A stretch of DNA of 64,000 nucleotides, taken from assembly GCA_902762385.1 (NCBI GenBank), contig CACWNQ010000005.1, positions 62,001 to 126,000 of the forward strand, in the 5' to 3' direction. Numbering within the stretch: position 1 is the first letter of the stretch; each line of letters begins with the position of its first letter. The notes beneath the pieces were generated by a model that worked only from the letters and a program-made list of their open reading frames with translations, was not told where the DNA came from and searched no databases. The position numbers and the translations under genes are program-made. This DNA comes from an uncultured Bacteroidales bacterium (GTDB lineage Bacteria; Bacteroidota; Bacteroidia; Bacteroidales; Muribaculaceae). Shown piece after piece: positions 33,206 to 42,155 of this stretch.

Positions 33206-34999
33206 ATGAGCGAAGAATTAAAAAATTCTCCAATTTCACCAATTGAGGACTTCGATTGGGAGGCCTTTGAGCGTGGTGAAACTAAAAAAAATGAGTCTTA
33301 TGAGGCTCTGGAAGCCGCCTACGACAAGTCGCTTGGCGCAATCAAGGACAAAGAAGTAACCGAAGGTACTGTTATCTCAATCAACAAGCGCGAGGTAGTG
33401 GTTAACATTGGCTACAAGTCTGACGGTATTATTCCATTTAACGAGTTCCGTTACAACCCCGACCTGAAGGTAGGCGACACCGTTGAGGTGTTTGTTGAGA
33501 ATCAGGAGGACAACAAGGGCCAGCTGGTGCTTTCGCATAAGAAGGCTCGCACTGCTAAGAGTTGGGAGCGCGTTAATCAGGCGCTTGAAAACGATGAAAT
33601 CATTAAGGGTTACATCAAGTGTCGCACTAAGGGCGGTATGATCGTTGATGTATTTGGCATCGAGGCTTTCTTGCCTGGCAGCCAAATCGACGTGAAGCCC
33701 ATCCGCGACTACGACATGTTTGTCGACAAGACTATGGAGTTCAAGGTTGTGAAAATCAACCAGGAGTACAAGAACGTTGTTGTCTCTCACAAGGCACTCA
33801 TCGAGGCCGAGCTTGAGCAGCAGCGCAAGGAAATCATTGCTAAGCTTGAGAAGGGTCAAGTACTTGAGGGTACTGTTAAGAACATCACCACCTACGGTGT
33901 ATTCATCGACCTCGGCGGAGTGGATGGTCTTATCCACATCACCGACCTCTCTTGGGGCCGCGTAAGCAATCCTGCCGACATCGTAGAGCCCGACCAGAAG
34001 CTCAACGTTGTAATCCTCGATTTCGACGAGGAGAAGAAGCGCATTGCTTTGGGTCTGAAGCAACTTCAACCACATCCATGGGACAAGCTCGACGAGAACC
34101 TCAAGGTTGGCGACAAGGTTACCGGCAAGGTAGTTGTTATGACCGACTACGGAGCATTTGTTGAGATCGCTCCTGGCGTTGAGGGCCTTATCCACGTGAG
34201 TGAAATGAGCTGGTCGCAGCACCTGCGCAGCGCTCAGGACTTCCTTAAGGTTGGCGACGAGGTAGAGGCAGTTATCCTTACTCTCGACCGCGACGAGCGC
34301 AAGATGTCACTTGGTATCAAGCAGCTCAGAGAGAATCCTTGGGACAAGATTGAGGAGCGTTATCCTGTTGGTTCGAAGCACAATGCTAAGGTTCGCAACT
34401 TCACCAACTTTGGTGTATTTGTTGAGCTTGAGGAAGGCGTTGACGGTCTTATCCACATCAGCGACCTCAGCTGGACCAAGAAGATTAAGCACCCAAGTGA
34501 GTTCACTCAGATTGGTGCCGATATCGAGGTTGTTGTTCTTGAAATCGATAAGGACAACCGTCGCTTGAGCCTTGGTCACAAGCAGCTCGAGGACAATCCT
34601 TGGGACAACTTCGAGACAGTTTACACCGTGGGCAGCATCCACGAGGGTACTATCACCGAGCTCCTCGACAAGGGCGCTGTTATCAGCTTGCCTTACGGAG
34701 TTGAGGGCTTTGCTACTCCTAAGCACCTTGTTAAGGAAGACGGTACTCCTGCAAAGCAGGACGAGAAACTCCAGTTCAAGGTTATCGAGTTCAACAAGGA
34801 TGCTAAGCGCATCATCTTGAGCCACAGCCGCATCTTTGAGGATGAGCAGAAGGCCGAGGCTCGTAAGGCTCGCAAGGCCGCAGGCAAGCAGCAGGCCGAG
34901 GAGCAGCCTGTAGCACAGTCGAGCAACATCGAGAAGACCACTCTGGGTGACATCGATGCTCTCGCCGAGCTCAAGCAGAAACTCGAGAAGGGTGAGTAA
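33206..34999 (+). CDS. rpsA: 30S ribosomal protein S1
   Basis: 597 residues. S1 binds mRNA and brings it to the 30S subunit, especially useful where Shine-Dalgarno sites are rare, as here. After an acidic N-terminus come six S1/OB repeats, recognisable by DGIIPFNEF (first), GIEAFLPGSQID (second), YGVFIDLGGVDGLIHITDLS (third), GAFVEIAPGVEGLIHVSEMS (fourth), GVFVELEEGVDGLIHISDLS (fifth) and GAVISLPYGVEGFATPKHL (sixth). A Lys/Arg/Ala-rich linker and a short acidic tail close the protein. Typical length for Bacteroidetes. It is a single-gene unit with its own promoter and terminator. Confidence 0.97.
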   Translation: MSEELKNSPISPIEDFDWEAFERGETKKNESYEALEAAYDKSLGAIKDKEVTEGTVISINKREVVVNIGYKSDGIIPFNEFRYNPDLKVGDTVEVFVENQEDNKGQLVLSHKKARTAKSWERVNQALENDEIIKGYIKCRTKGGMIVDVFGIEAFLPGSQIDVKPIRDYDMFVDKTMEFKVVKINQEYKNVVVSHKALIEAELEQQRKEIIAKLEKGQVLEGTVKNITTYGVFIDLGGVDGLIHITDLSWGRVSNPADIVEPDQKLNVVILDFDEEKKRIALGLKQLQPHPWDKLDENLKVGDKVTGKVVVMTDYGAFVEIAPGVEGLIHVSEMSWSQHLRSAQDFLKVGDEVEAVILTLDRDERKMSLGIKQLRENPWDKIEERYPVGSKHNAKVRNFTNFGVFVELEEGVDGLIHISDLSWTKKIKHPSEFTQIGADIEVVVLEIDKDNRRLSLGHKQLEDNPWDNFETVYTVGSIHEGTITELLDKGAVISLPYGVEGFATPKHLVKEDGTPAKQDEKLQFKVIEFNKDAKRIILSHSRIFEDEQKAEARKARKAAGKQQAEEQPVAQSSNIEKTTLGDIDALAELKQKLEKGE

Positions 35000-35027
35000 T
35001 CACTACTGAGTAATCCCTTAAATTTTT

Positions 35028-35062
35028 AAGCGCCAAGTCTCTATGTTGAAGACTTGGCGCTT
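35028..35062 (+). terminator. rpsA terminator
   Basis: A perfect 13-bp stem (AAGCGCCAAGTCT / AGACTTGGCGCTT) with a 9-nt loop, followed by TCTTTGT. Confidence 0.9.
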
Positions 35063-35087
35063 TCTTTGTCATGTAGGCTTGAGGCAA

Positions 35088-35750
35088 TTATCCTAGTAGT
35101 CGCAATAACTGTGCATCGCTAGCATTAGGGAGAATGTGGCGCAGGTGGTTAATAATAAGTTCGCGCGACTGCTCGGGTGTGTGCTCACACAGGCATGCCT
35201 CTCGACCGAGCAATCGCTCGGGAGTAGTGAGTAGCGACCATCCCCAGCCATATTCTCGTCCGTGCTTATCGCGAGGGTAAACGAAATCTTCGGTTATAAT
35301 GCGGCATTGCATTTGCAGACGTGTGACGTAGGAGTCGAAGCGGCTGCGCATCTTTGCTCCCGTGAAGCCGCACAGCGCACGTAGTTCACGCGTGATGAGG
35401 CTGCCGTGTTCCTGCAGGGTTAGCATGATTGTTTCCTCAATCGAACCGGGGGCAGGTTCAGCACTTTTGCTGCGACGCCAGTTGCACCAGTCGGGCCACC
35501 ATTGCTTGCTCACAAAACCCGCTTTGCTGTTGAAGAACTTGCCATACACACAATTGCCTTCGGTGATGATAGGACCTTTCCACTTCCACAGTGGCCAGTC
35601 CCATCCGTCGGCAGTGACCACATAGCGGCATTCGTCATCGACCATCTCCTCGGCGCTGAATCCTGCTATGCCACCATCGAGCAAAGGCACAAATCCAAGC
35701 TCTTCGATTGCAGCCATCATCTCGTGGCAAGTGCTGATACTATTTTTCAT
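35088..35750 (-). CDS. AlkZ-related winged-helix protein
   Basis: 220 residues. The sequence shows a Trp-rich centre (DGWDWPLWKWKGPI, then YGKFFNSKAGFVSKQWWPDW) and a helical second half with GSLITRELRALCGF and a closing TPEQSRELIINHLR. I associate this pattern with the proteins annotated as AlkZ-related in Bacteroidetes, distant from the AlkZ/YcaQ crosslink glycosylases, so a role in DNA repair is possible but unproven. The ATG at 35750 lies inside the end of maf (11-bp overlap), so the two are translated from one message. Confidence 0.65.
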   Translation of the reverse strand: MKNSISTCHEMMAAIEELGFVPLLDGGIAGFSAEEMVDDECRYVVTADGWDWPLWKWKGPIITEGNCVYGKFFNSKAGFVSKQWWPDWCNWRRSKSAEPAPGSIEETIMLTLQEHGSLITRELRALCGFTGAKMRSRFDSYVTRLQMQCRIITEDFVYPRDKHGREYGWGWSLLTTPERLLGREACLCEHTPEQSRELIINHLRHILPNASDAQLLRLLG

Positions 35751-36336
35751 TAAGCATTGTGTTGAGTTCTGTGTAAAGCCGGTGAAGTGGTAGTCCCATA
35801 ACGTTGTAGAAACTTCCGTTTATGTTTCGCACTCCCATGCAACCTATCCATTCCTGAATGCCGTAGGCTCCGGCCTTGTCGAGAGGGTGATAGTTATTGA
35901 CGTAGTAGTCGATGTCCTCATCGCTCAGTTCAGCAAATTCCACGTCTGAAATTGCGCTGAACGAGCGTGTAGTCTCTGCCGTGACAATAGTTACTCCAGT
36001 CACCACTTTGTGGGTTTTGCCCGAGAGCTCGCGTAGCATTCGGCGTGCGTCATCATTGTCGGCGGGTTTGCCCAGCACGTCGTCACCTAGAATCACCACT
36101 GTGTCGGCTGTGATGATGAGTTCGCCGGGAGCCATCTCGGCACGATAGGAATGAGCCTTCTTGCGCGATATATATTCAGCAATTTCCAGCACAGGGAGGT
36201 CGTGAGGGTAACTCTCATCGATTCCTTTGATAGTGCGCACCTCAAAGTTGATGCCTAAATCGGCAAGGAGCTCCTTGCGCCTAGGCGAGTTGCTCGCCAG
36301 CACCACATTATATTGTTTTAATAAATCAAGAAGCAT
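35740..36336 (-). CDS. maf: Maf-type nucleoside triphosphate pyrophosphatase
   Basis: 198 residues, family length. Maf enzymes hydrolyse modified or canonical NTPs to NMP and pyrophosphate, a house-cleaning role in the cytosol. Key motifs are visible: LASNSPRRKELLADLG at the N-terminus, IITADTVVILGDDVLGKP (the catalytic Asp region) and the late GAYGIQEWIGCMGVRNINGS. It follows kdsC by 132 bp containing short repeats, and overlaps the AlkZ-related gene by 11 bp. Confidence 0.93.
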   Translation of the reverse strand: MLLDLLKQYNVVLASNSPRRKELLADLGINFEVRTIKGIDESYPHDLPVLEIAEYISRKKAHSYRAEMAPGELIITADTVVILGDDVLGKPADNDDARRMLRELSGKTHKVVTGVTIVTAETTRSFSAISDVEFAELSDEDIDYYVNNYHPLDKAGAYGIQEWIGCMGVRNINGSFYNVMGLPLHRLYTELNTMLNEK

Positions 36337-36356
36337 ATCGATAATTTATTGTTTGT

Positions 36357-36460
36357 TTTCTAGAAGACCTAGTTGTTCTAGTCTTTCTGGATTATGAATT
36401 GTGCATTTAAGAAGGCGTCAGCACCAATTGTGCATTATGAATTAAGCATTGTGCATTTAA
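36357..36460. repeat. Intergenic short degenerate repeats (TTCTAG and TTGTGCATT types)
   Basis: Between kdsC and maf are two kinds of short repeat. TTCTAG-type words occur at 36359-36364 and 36376-36381. TTGTGCATTTAA occurs twice (36399-36410 and 36449-36460) with a related TTGTGCATTATGAATT between. Similar words recur at 31891-31907, 48642-48681 and 53512-53545. Confidence 0.7.
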
Positions 36461-36468
36461 ATTTGGCG

Positions 36469-36978
36469 TTACCATCCAAATGCGTGCTCATCGTCCATCC
36501 ACATGCCTTGAGCTGTGAGCACTTTCTCGATTACGTCGCGTGCCACTCCATGTCCTCCGTCCCATGGCGAGATGTAGTCGGCAACCTCCTTGACCTGCCA
36601 TGCAGCGTCGGCTGGTGCCATACTCATTCCTGCTGCCTGCATAGTGTGGATGTCGGGGATGTCATCGCCAACAAATATAGCCTCGCTGGCATCAAGTCCA
36701 TTCTCATCGAGCCAACGTTCAAAGATAGGCAACTTAAACTGAGCGCCCATATACACGTCCTGAACTCCCAGGTTGCGGTATCGCAGAGCCACTGCCTTTG
36801 AGCGTCCTCCGCTGATTATTGCTAGCCGGAGACCTTTTTTCACTGCCAATTGAATGGCATATCCGTCCTTCACGTTGAGCAATCGACAAGGCTCTCCGTC
36901 CTCACTCATTGGGATAGTGCAAGGCGACAACACGCCATCCACATCAAATGCTATTCCACGAATTTCTGTCAAGTCCAT
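36469..36978 (-). CDS. kdsC: KDO-8-phosphate phosphatase (HAD, KdsC type)
   Basis: 169 residues, the short cap-less HAD form typical of KdsC. It would hydrolyse 3-deoxy-D-manno-octulosonate 8-phosphate in lipopolysaccharide precursor synthesis. Motifs: nucleophile loop FDVDGVL, the Ser in IISGGRS, the Lys in GAQFKLP and the acidic pair in VGDDIPDIH. Own promoter at 36998-37029. A different sugar-phosphate substrate is possible but the length and motifs fit KdsC best. Confidence 0.87.
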   Translation of the reverse strand: MDLTEIRGIAFDVDGVLSPCTIPMSEDGEPCRLLNVKDGYAIQLAVKKGLRLAIISGGRSKAVALRYRNLGVQDVYMGAQFKLPIFERWLDENGLDASEAIFVGDDIPDIHTMQAAGMSMAPADAAWQVKEVADYISPWDGGHGVARDVIEKVLTAQGMWMDDEHAFGW

Positions 36979-36997
36979 ATTTCTATGATTATTTCAG

Positions 36998-37029
36998 GCA
37001 AAGATAAAGATTTATTTTATGATAGGCAA
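36998..37029 (-). promoter_or_regulatory. kdsC promoter
   Basis: Minus strand TTG (37029-37027), 20-nt spacer, TATCTTTGC (37006-36998), starting near 36995, about 17 nt before the ATG. Confidence 0.75.
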
Positions 37030-37034
37030 AAAAA

Positions 37035-37064
37035 GCGGCACCCACCTTATTAAGTGAGTGCCAC
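37035..37064 (-). terminator. Terminator of the 1186-residue protein gene
   Basis: On the minus strand GTGGCACTCACTTA pairs with the following TAAGGTGGGTGCCGC through a mix of Watson-Crick and G-T pairs and is followed by TTTTTTT. It lies 29 bp past the stop codon and just before the kdsC promoter. Confidence 0.75.
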
Positions 37065-37092
37065 ATTTTTTGAGATTAATTTCTAGAGTGAA

Positions 37093-40000
37093 TTACTTGA
37101 TAACCTTGCCAGTAGTTGTACTTCCGTCACTATAGCGAGTAACCACGATGTTAACACCCTTGAATGGCTTGCTGCTGCGCATGCCGGCAATGTTGACATA
37201 TTCAACACCAACCACTTGTGCTTCAGTGCCTACTCGGTTGATTGATGTTGGTAGTGGGCTGCTTGCCAGTAGGTCAAGGGGCTGAGTGCGAATTACGTCC
37301 GAAGCTTCCTGATCAGGTTTGAGCGATGGTACATCCTTAGATGTGTTTATTGGAGAACCATAGCTCTTGTCGTTGCGCTGAACAATGATATGGAACTCAT
37401 ATTGATTGTTGGGAGTTGCAAGAGCTGCAGCATCAAGTTCAGATGACTGATCCCCATAATCGTCGTTCAAGTCCCAACGGCCAATCTTTGCGGCACCGTC
37501 AAAAGGAGTGTTGTTGGGAGTAACCATAATTTGGTTATCGATATCCCACATAGCATACGTAATGATGGCATACTCCTGAATCTTAGGATTCAAGAAATAG
37601 TAATAGGTGGTGGTGCCATCTTTGGTAACAGCAGGGCCAGTGTCGCCATCTCTAAGCGTAAGGTTATTCTCAATGAAGTTGGAAGTGACATAGGTGTTGG
37701 GGATATAGCTAGCTTCGCCATCGGCAGTGGGCTGAGCGGTAAGCTTAATAGTGTAGTTCACGTCATCGGTATATACACCAGTCACGCTCTTGGCAGTGAT
37801 ATAATGATTCATTAATGCAAGAGCCATTGCTTGAGCCTCCGACTGAGTTCCCAGGCCAGAGAAGTCGAGCTCTACCCAGTTGCTCTGATCCCAGTCGCCA
37901 ATGCGAATATTATCAAAACGGTGACCTTCAGGCTTAAGGGTTTTTGCCAAGTAGTCAATTTGGCCTTCGATAGGCTCGGTCTTCACAATCGAGATGTCGC
38001 CAATGTCTTTACACCACAGGCTAGTGCCTTGTGCATAAACACCCTGCAGTTGGTCGCTAACTGTGTAGGTCTTGTCCTTATCGCCGTTCTTCTCAATCCA
38101 GCGCAGAGGTGTGTCAATAACCTTGTAGTAGCCAGTGTTGCTTGCAACAATCCAACCAATATAGTTCCAACCCTCAAGTTTAGTCACAGTCTCGCCCTCA
38201 TTCACCACGTTGAGTGTGGTAATCTGAGTGGTACTTGCACCTGCGCTCTCGGTTTGTACTGCTTGTGCAGTACCATCAATTGATGGGGTGGCCTTATACA
38301 TGAAATTAGCGTCAGCCTCGTCAGGATTGATAGCCTTAATCTTGTTGTAAAGATCACCCTGAAGTGATACCAACTGATGCTGAGGAACCTCAACAGCACT
38401 TGCTGCATCAGCACCACCAGCGGGATCAAAGGTGAGAGTAATGGGAGTCTTAACTACAGCTAGGTGATTAAGCTGCAGGAAGCCTTTGTCTTGACTTGCC
38501 TGAGTACCCACCTTGATGCGATAAATACCAGCCTTAATCTTGAAGTGGTTGTTTTGCTTGTCATTATCGTAGGTCAAACCATAGTCATACTGCTCGGTCA
38601 TTTCATAATCGTTGTCATAAGGAACGCCACGCCATCCATGATTATTGATGTTGTCCCAGTTGTCATTAAGGTCAATTCTCCAAGTAACGCTGAATTCACC
38701 ATAGGCATATCCATCAGGGTCACCATAGTTTCCGTTACCTTTGTAATAAACATCGATGTAGTACTCGTCGGTCACGTCATCGTAGTTGAAACGAGGACCA
38801 TAAGAGTGCCATGCACTACCGTTGTCAGTACCTAACAGATAAAGCGGTGTCTTTGAATCATCATAGAAGTAAGCAGTGATTGTCACATCATCATCGGGCA
38901 TGGTGAAATTGTAGTTGCCAAGCTGATTAGCATGGATTGTGATTTCTTCGCCGTCACCAATCTTATAAGTTACATATGACAACTCATAATAGCCGCTGTT
39001 CTCATTTGCGATATCTTTGAGGTTTGCCATAACATTGAAAACAATATTTTGTCCCTCAAATGACTTCACTTGATTCTCTTGAACCACATAGCCCTCAGTC
39101 AGGAAGATATTACCATAGAATGACTTAGGCTTAACATAGGTGTAAATATTATGATACTCAACTTCGGCAAACTCGGCAATTATGTGTACATCACTTGCTG
39201 GCATTACATAGGTGTAAAGAGTTCCGTTGGTTGTTATGGTAACATTTTCAGGCTCAATTGTAGAAGAACCAGCTTGAATAGTGACATTTGAAATCTTGTA
39301 ACCTTCGGCAGGATTAACAAGGAATGAAACGGTTTCATATTGCTGCGAGGTGCCTGAGGTAGCAGATGCATCGTTAACGATAACACCGTCATGCAGTGAG
39401 ATGCAACCTTTTGAGGCATCAGGCAAAACTTCGGTTGTTACATTATAGTTCTGTGCTGGAGTATAGAGACGAATGGTTTGATTAGTAGCACTAGAATAGT
39501 TTATTTCCAAATCTCTGAAATAATTATTCGTTTTGTTGTATGCAACGCGATATTGAGTATCTGTAGGGCGAGGATAGTTAACTGACGACATTTTTCTGTA
39601 TCTAATACTTGCATTATATCCATCAGATTGATTGCCAATCTCAATCTTGGCATAAGACCATTCTTCATCAATACTTGAAACGCCATACAAGTCTGGACCG
39701 ATATTGCCACTGGGACTTGAATTAGTACTACTGGTGATTCGCAAATAATTGCCACCTGCATTGAGCAACCAAGGGCGGTCATTGTTGATTGGACCGCTTG
39801 GGTTGGAAATTGGCAAAGAGTGTTTCTCAAATTTGATGATTTGTGCTTCACCATCGGTTTTTATCTTTGCATACTGGTCATACTCGCCAGAATCATCAAC
39901 ATGGCCTGAGATAAACTCTACTGGTGAGCCTGTATGCACTTGCTCAGCCACTTTGCCTTCTGTGGTGTTGACACTTAATGCCTTGGCATTTTGCCAATTA

Positions 40001-40653
40001 ACAATCAGATAATTATGATTGTTTTTAACTTGATCAATATTTGTTACTAGGTCATAGATATCACCATCTTCTTTTTCGATTACAATATCAATTGAAGAGA
40101 AACGGACTGGCTTGCCCAAACTACCAAAAATAAGTGAGTTGCCAGCTGGCCATCCGTTAGGAAATTTTGTATGAGTTCTTGTCTCGGTAGTATTGCCATT
40201 TGTTGTACGGAAATTCGAAGTCCATGTACCATTGAAATCTGAAGTCCACGTTCCGTCGTAACCACTTGCAGTGAACTTACCAGGAGTTACCGCAGTAGTG
40301 GTATTTGAACCTACGGGCTTGTAATTCACTGTCATTACATTCATGGTAGTTGGTCCCCAGTAGAACACATCAAGGTTGCTTGATGTAAAGTCGTCAAGAC
40401 AATGGAAAATGATTTTCTTGATGGCAAAGTTTGCCGACTTGAAAGTCACTGTGTTCATGTGGCGGAGTACCAAGAAATTGGAATTGTTCATGCCACCCGA
40501 CATGGTCATTGTCACACCACCCTTTGAAGCATAATAGACACCTTCGGCGCTATTAAACTGCCCATCTTTACGGGAGATGGTGATCGTCTGCTCTCCCGCC
40601 CATGCTGGCACAGCAAGGGCTAGGAGCATTAGAATAGTTAGTAATTTTTTCAT
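37093..40653 (-). CDS. Large secreted protein with InlB-like repeats and sorting-type tail
   Basis: 1186 residues. Signal peptide MKKLLTILMLLALAVPAWAG. The N-terminal 400 residues are beta-rich (AIKKIIFHCLDDFTSSNLDV) without a named match. Around 447-505 and 540-615 lie two divergent InlB/Flg_new-type repeats (NPAEGYKISNVTIQAG; a shared ending of the type YxMPxxDVxIxAxF). The C-terminal half has more beta domains (LDFSGLGTQSEAQAMALAL). The last 40 residues (YVNIAGMRSSKPFKGVNIVV, then DGSTTTGKVIK) align with the tail of the 2192-residue protein. No catalytic motif seen; adhesin or binding role likely. By eye the gene is AT-richer than its neighbours. It is a single-gene unit with its own promoter and terminator. 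Confidence 0.78.
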   Translation of the reverse strand: MKKLLTILMLLALAVPAWAGEQTITISRKDGQFNSAEGVYYASKGGVTMTMSGGMNNSNFLVLRHMNTVTFKSANFAIKKIIFHCLDDFTSSNLDVFYWGPTTMNVMTVNYKPVGSNTTTAVTPGKFTASGYDGTWTSDFNGTWTSNFRTTNGNTTETRTHTKFPNGWPAGNSLIFGSLGKPVRFSSIDIVIEKEDGDIYDLVTNIDQVKNNHNYLIVNWQNAKALSVNTTEGKVAEQVHTGSPVEFISGHVDDSGEYDQYAKIKTDGEAQIIKFEKHSLPISNPSGPINNDRPWLLNAGGNYLRITSSTNSSPSGNIGPDLYGVSSIDEEWSYAKIEIGNQSDGYNASIRYRKMSSVNYPRPTDTQYRVAYNKTNNYFRDLEINYSSATNQTIRLYTPAQNYNVTTEVLPDASKGCISLHDGVIVNDASATSGTSQQYETVSFLVNPAEGYKISNVTIQAGSSTIEPENVTITTNGTLYTYVMPASDVHIIAEFAEVEYHNIYTYVKPKSFYGNIFLTEGYVVQENQVKSFEGQNIVFNVMANLKDIANENSGYYELSYVTYKIGDGEEITIHANQLGNYNFTMPDDDVTITAYFYDDSKTPLYLLGTDNGSAWHSYGPRFNYDDVTDEYYIDVYYKGNGNYGDPDGYAYGEFSVTWRIDLNDNWDNINNHGWRGVPYDNDYEMTEQYDYGLTYDNDKQNNHFKIKAGIYRIKVGTQASQDKGFLQLNHLAVVKTPITLTFDPAGGADAASAVEVPQHQLVSLQGDLYNKIKAINPDEADANFMYKATPSIDGTAQAVQTESAGASTTQITTLNVVNEGETVTKLEGWNYIGWIVASNTGYYKVIDTPLRWIEKNGDKDKTYTVSDQLQGVYAQGTSLWCKDIGDISIVKTEPIEGQIDYLAKTLKPEGHRFDNIRIGDWDQSNWVELDFSGLGTQSEAQAMALALMNHYITAKSVTGVYTDDVNYTIKLTAQPTADGEASYIPNTYVTSNFIENNLTLRDGDTGPAVTKDGTTTYYYFLNPKIQEYAIITYAMWDIDNQIMVTPNNTPFDGAAKIGRWDLNDDYGDQSSELDAAALATPNNQYEFHIIVQRNDKSYGSPINTSKDVPSLKPDQEASDVIRTQPLDLLASSPLPTSINRVGTEAQVVGVEYVNIAGMRSSKPFKGVNIVVTRYSDGSTTTGKVIK

Positions 40654-40704
40654 TTTTGTTTGATTAAATATTTATACTAAATGTGATATTTTCCGTAATT
40701 GGGT

Positions 40705-40736
40705 GCAAAGATAGTAAAAATAACACATTTATGCAA
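40705..40736 (-). promoter_or_regulatory. Promoter of the 1186-residue protein gene
   Basis: Minus strand TTG (40736-40734), 20-nt spacer, TATCTTTGC (40713-40705); transcription near 40702, about 50 nt before the ATG at 40653. Confidence 0.75.
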
Positions 40737-40760
40737 TAATAGTGCAAAAATATCCCTCGA

Positions 40761-41522
40761 TTACTTTGTTCTATCCATTATGCTATGTGAGAGCAGTTTA
40801 TAAATTTTTCGCTTGTCGCCATGTAGCGATTTAAGGTGTTTTTCAATAATTGTCATATCGCCACGCGCCGCAGGGCCCGTTTGTGATTCTTGTGGCGTCA
40901 TATTGTCGAGTTTAGCTATGGTAGTTTTGATTAGTGGTAGCATGGCGTCAAATGGCAGCCCTGCCTCGTCGAGTACCTCGCTTGAGAGTGTGAACATGTG
41001 GTTGGCGAAGTTGCAGGCAAACACTGCAGCGATGTGCAGTTTTTCGCGTTCGGCACTAGCAGCCTCATGCACATTCTTGGTCATCAGCGATGCAATCGCC
41101 TTGATTTCTTTACAGGTCTCGCTGTCGCATCCCTCGATGAAGATGTGCACCTCGCTCATATTGGCAGGATGGCTCTTTGAGAACGACTGCATAGGATAGA
41201 GCACTCCGTAGCGAGAGCGCTTATTTTGAAACACATCGATGGGAGTTGACCCCGATGTGTGAAGCCATAGGGCACCGTTGTCGGGCACTGCATCCACCAC
41301 ACTAGTGATGGCATCGTCCTTGACCGAAACTATGTAAACATCAGCATCAAGAGCAAGATTCTTCAGGTCACCGATGGCTTCGCATCCCACATGCTGGGCA
41401 AGTGCTTTAGCGTTGGTGAGAGTGCGACTGTAGATTTGCACCAATTCGCATTTGTCCTTGAGGGTCAAGGCGATGCTTGTCGCCACATTGCCCGAACCTA
41501 TAATTACTACACGTCTTTTCAT
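40761..41522 (-). CDS. Rossmann-like plus DUF2520 oxidoreductase-type protein
   Basis: 253 residues from the ATG at 41522, which overlaps the nitroreductase stop as ATGA; a start 7 codons earlier is possible but lies inside that gene. The N-terminal Rossmann fold shows VVIIGSGNVATSIALTL and the later helical DUF2520 domain carries EREKLHIAAVFACNFANHMF and TGPAARGD, as in proteins resembling pyrroline-carboxylate and 6-phosphogluconate dehydrogenases. The substrate is unknown. In many Bacteroidales, by recollection, this gene directly precedes kdsC and maf; here the 1186-residue gene lies between them. Confidence 0.85.
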   Translation of the reverse strand: MKRRVVIIGSGNVATSIALTLKDKCELVQIYSRTLTNAKALAQHVGCEAIGDLKNLALDADVYIVSVKDDAITSVVDAVPDNGALWLHTSGSTPIDVFQNKRSRYGVLYPMQSFSKSHPANMSEVHIFIEGCDSETCKEIKAIASLMTKNVHEAASAEREKLHIAAVFACNFANHMFTLSSEVLDEAGLPFDAMLPLIKTTIAKLDNMTPQESQTGPAARGDMTIIEKHLKSLHGDKRKIYKLLSHSIMDRTK

Positions 41523-42064
41523 GGTTGTTCTTCCTCCTTCCAATTACCTATGTGAACCTTTTCCCACTGGAGCTGGTCAAGTCGCGCCTGAGGACGTGGC
41601 GCATCCTTGTGGCCAATGGCGATAATGCTCACCACATGCTCGGCACCGTCCATGTCGAGCAAGTCTTTCACCCACTCGCTTGAAGTGTTCTCATTATCAT
41701 GCATGCGGTTGCGCACCTGAACCCAGCATGTGCCCAATCCTAGCGACTCGGCTTGCAACTGAATGTAACTCGAAGCGATTGCAGCATCCTCGACCCACAC
41801 ATCACTCACACTGGGATTGGCGCTCACCACTATGGCAAGGGCGCATCCAGCTAACAAGTCGGCCCCGTGAGGCTTGCATTGCGCGAGTTTTTTGAGCAGT
41901 TCTTTGTCGTCAACAAGCGTGAACTGGCAAGGACGGCGGTTCATACTCGTTGGTGCTAGCAATCCTGCCTCAACAATGGCTTTCACTTGATTAGGGTCAA
42001 TCTGCTCGTCGGTAAATTTCCGGCAGCTGCGTCGCTTCAAGAATATGGTTTGCTGGTAGTTCAT
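41519..42064 (-). CDS. Nitroreductase-family flavoprotein
   Basis: 181 residues from the ATG at 42064 (an upstream TTG at 42082 is less likely). FMN-binding features: LKRRSCRKFTDEQID at the N-terminus, GLLAPTSMNRRPCQFT and the late QAESLGLGTCWVQVRNR. These small flavoproteins reduce nitro compounds, quinones or flavins with NAD(P)H; the physiological substrate is unknown. Its stop overlaps the DUF2520 start (ATGA), so translation is coupled. Confidence 0.9.
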   Translation of the reverse strand: MNYQQTIFLKRRSCRKFTDEQIDPNQVKAIVEAGLLAPTSMNRRPCQFTLVDDKELLKKLAQCKPHGADLLAGCALAIVVSANPSVSDVWVEDAAIASSYIQLQAESLGLGTCWVQVRNRMHDNENTSSEWVKDLLDMDGAEHVVSIIAIGHKDAPRPQARLDQLQWEKVHIGNWKEEEQP

Positions 42065-42155
42065 AATATCAGGTTTTGTCAAAGAATGCTATTTAATCTC
42101 TAGAATGGTGCCCTCGATACCACATGTGCCACCATAATTATTAATACAATACGTT

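Noticed and set aside
33377-34222. 281-codon minus-strand frame within rpsA
   Set aside because: Antisense shadow of a certain ribosomal protein gene with repetitive S1 domains; no promoter seen.
36357-36460. Possible CRISPR-like array
   Set aside because: The repeats are only 6-16 bases, irregularly spaced and degenerate, with no spacers of constant length or cas genes.
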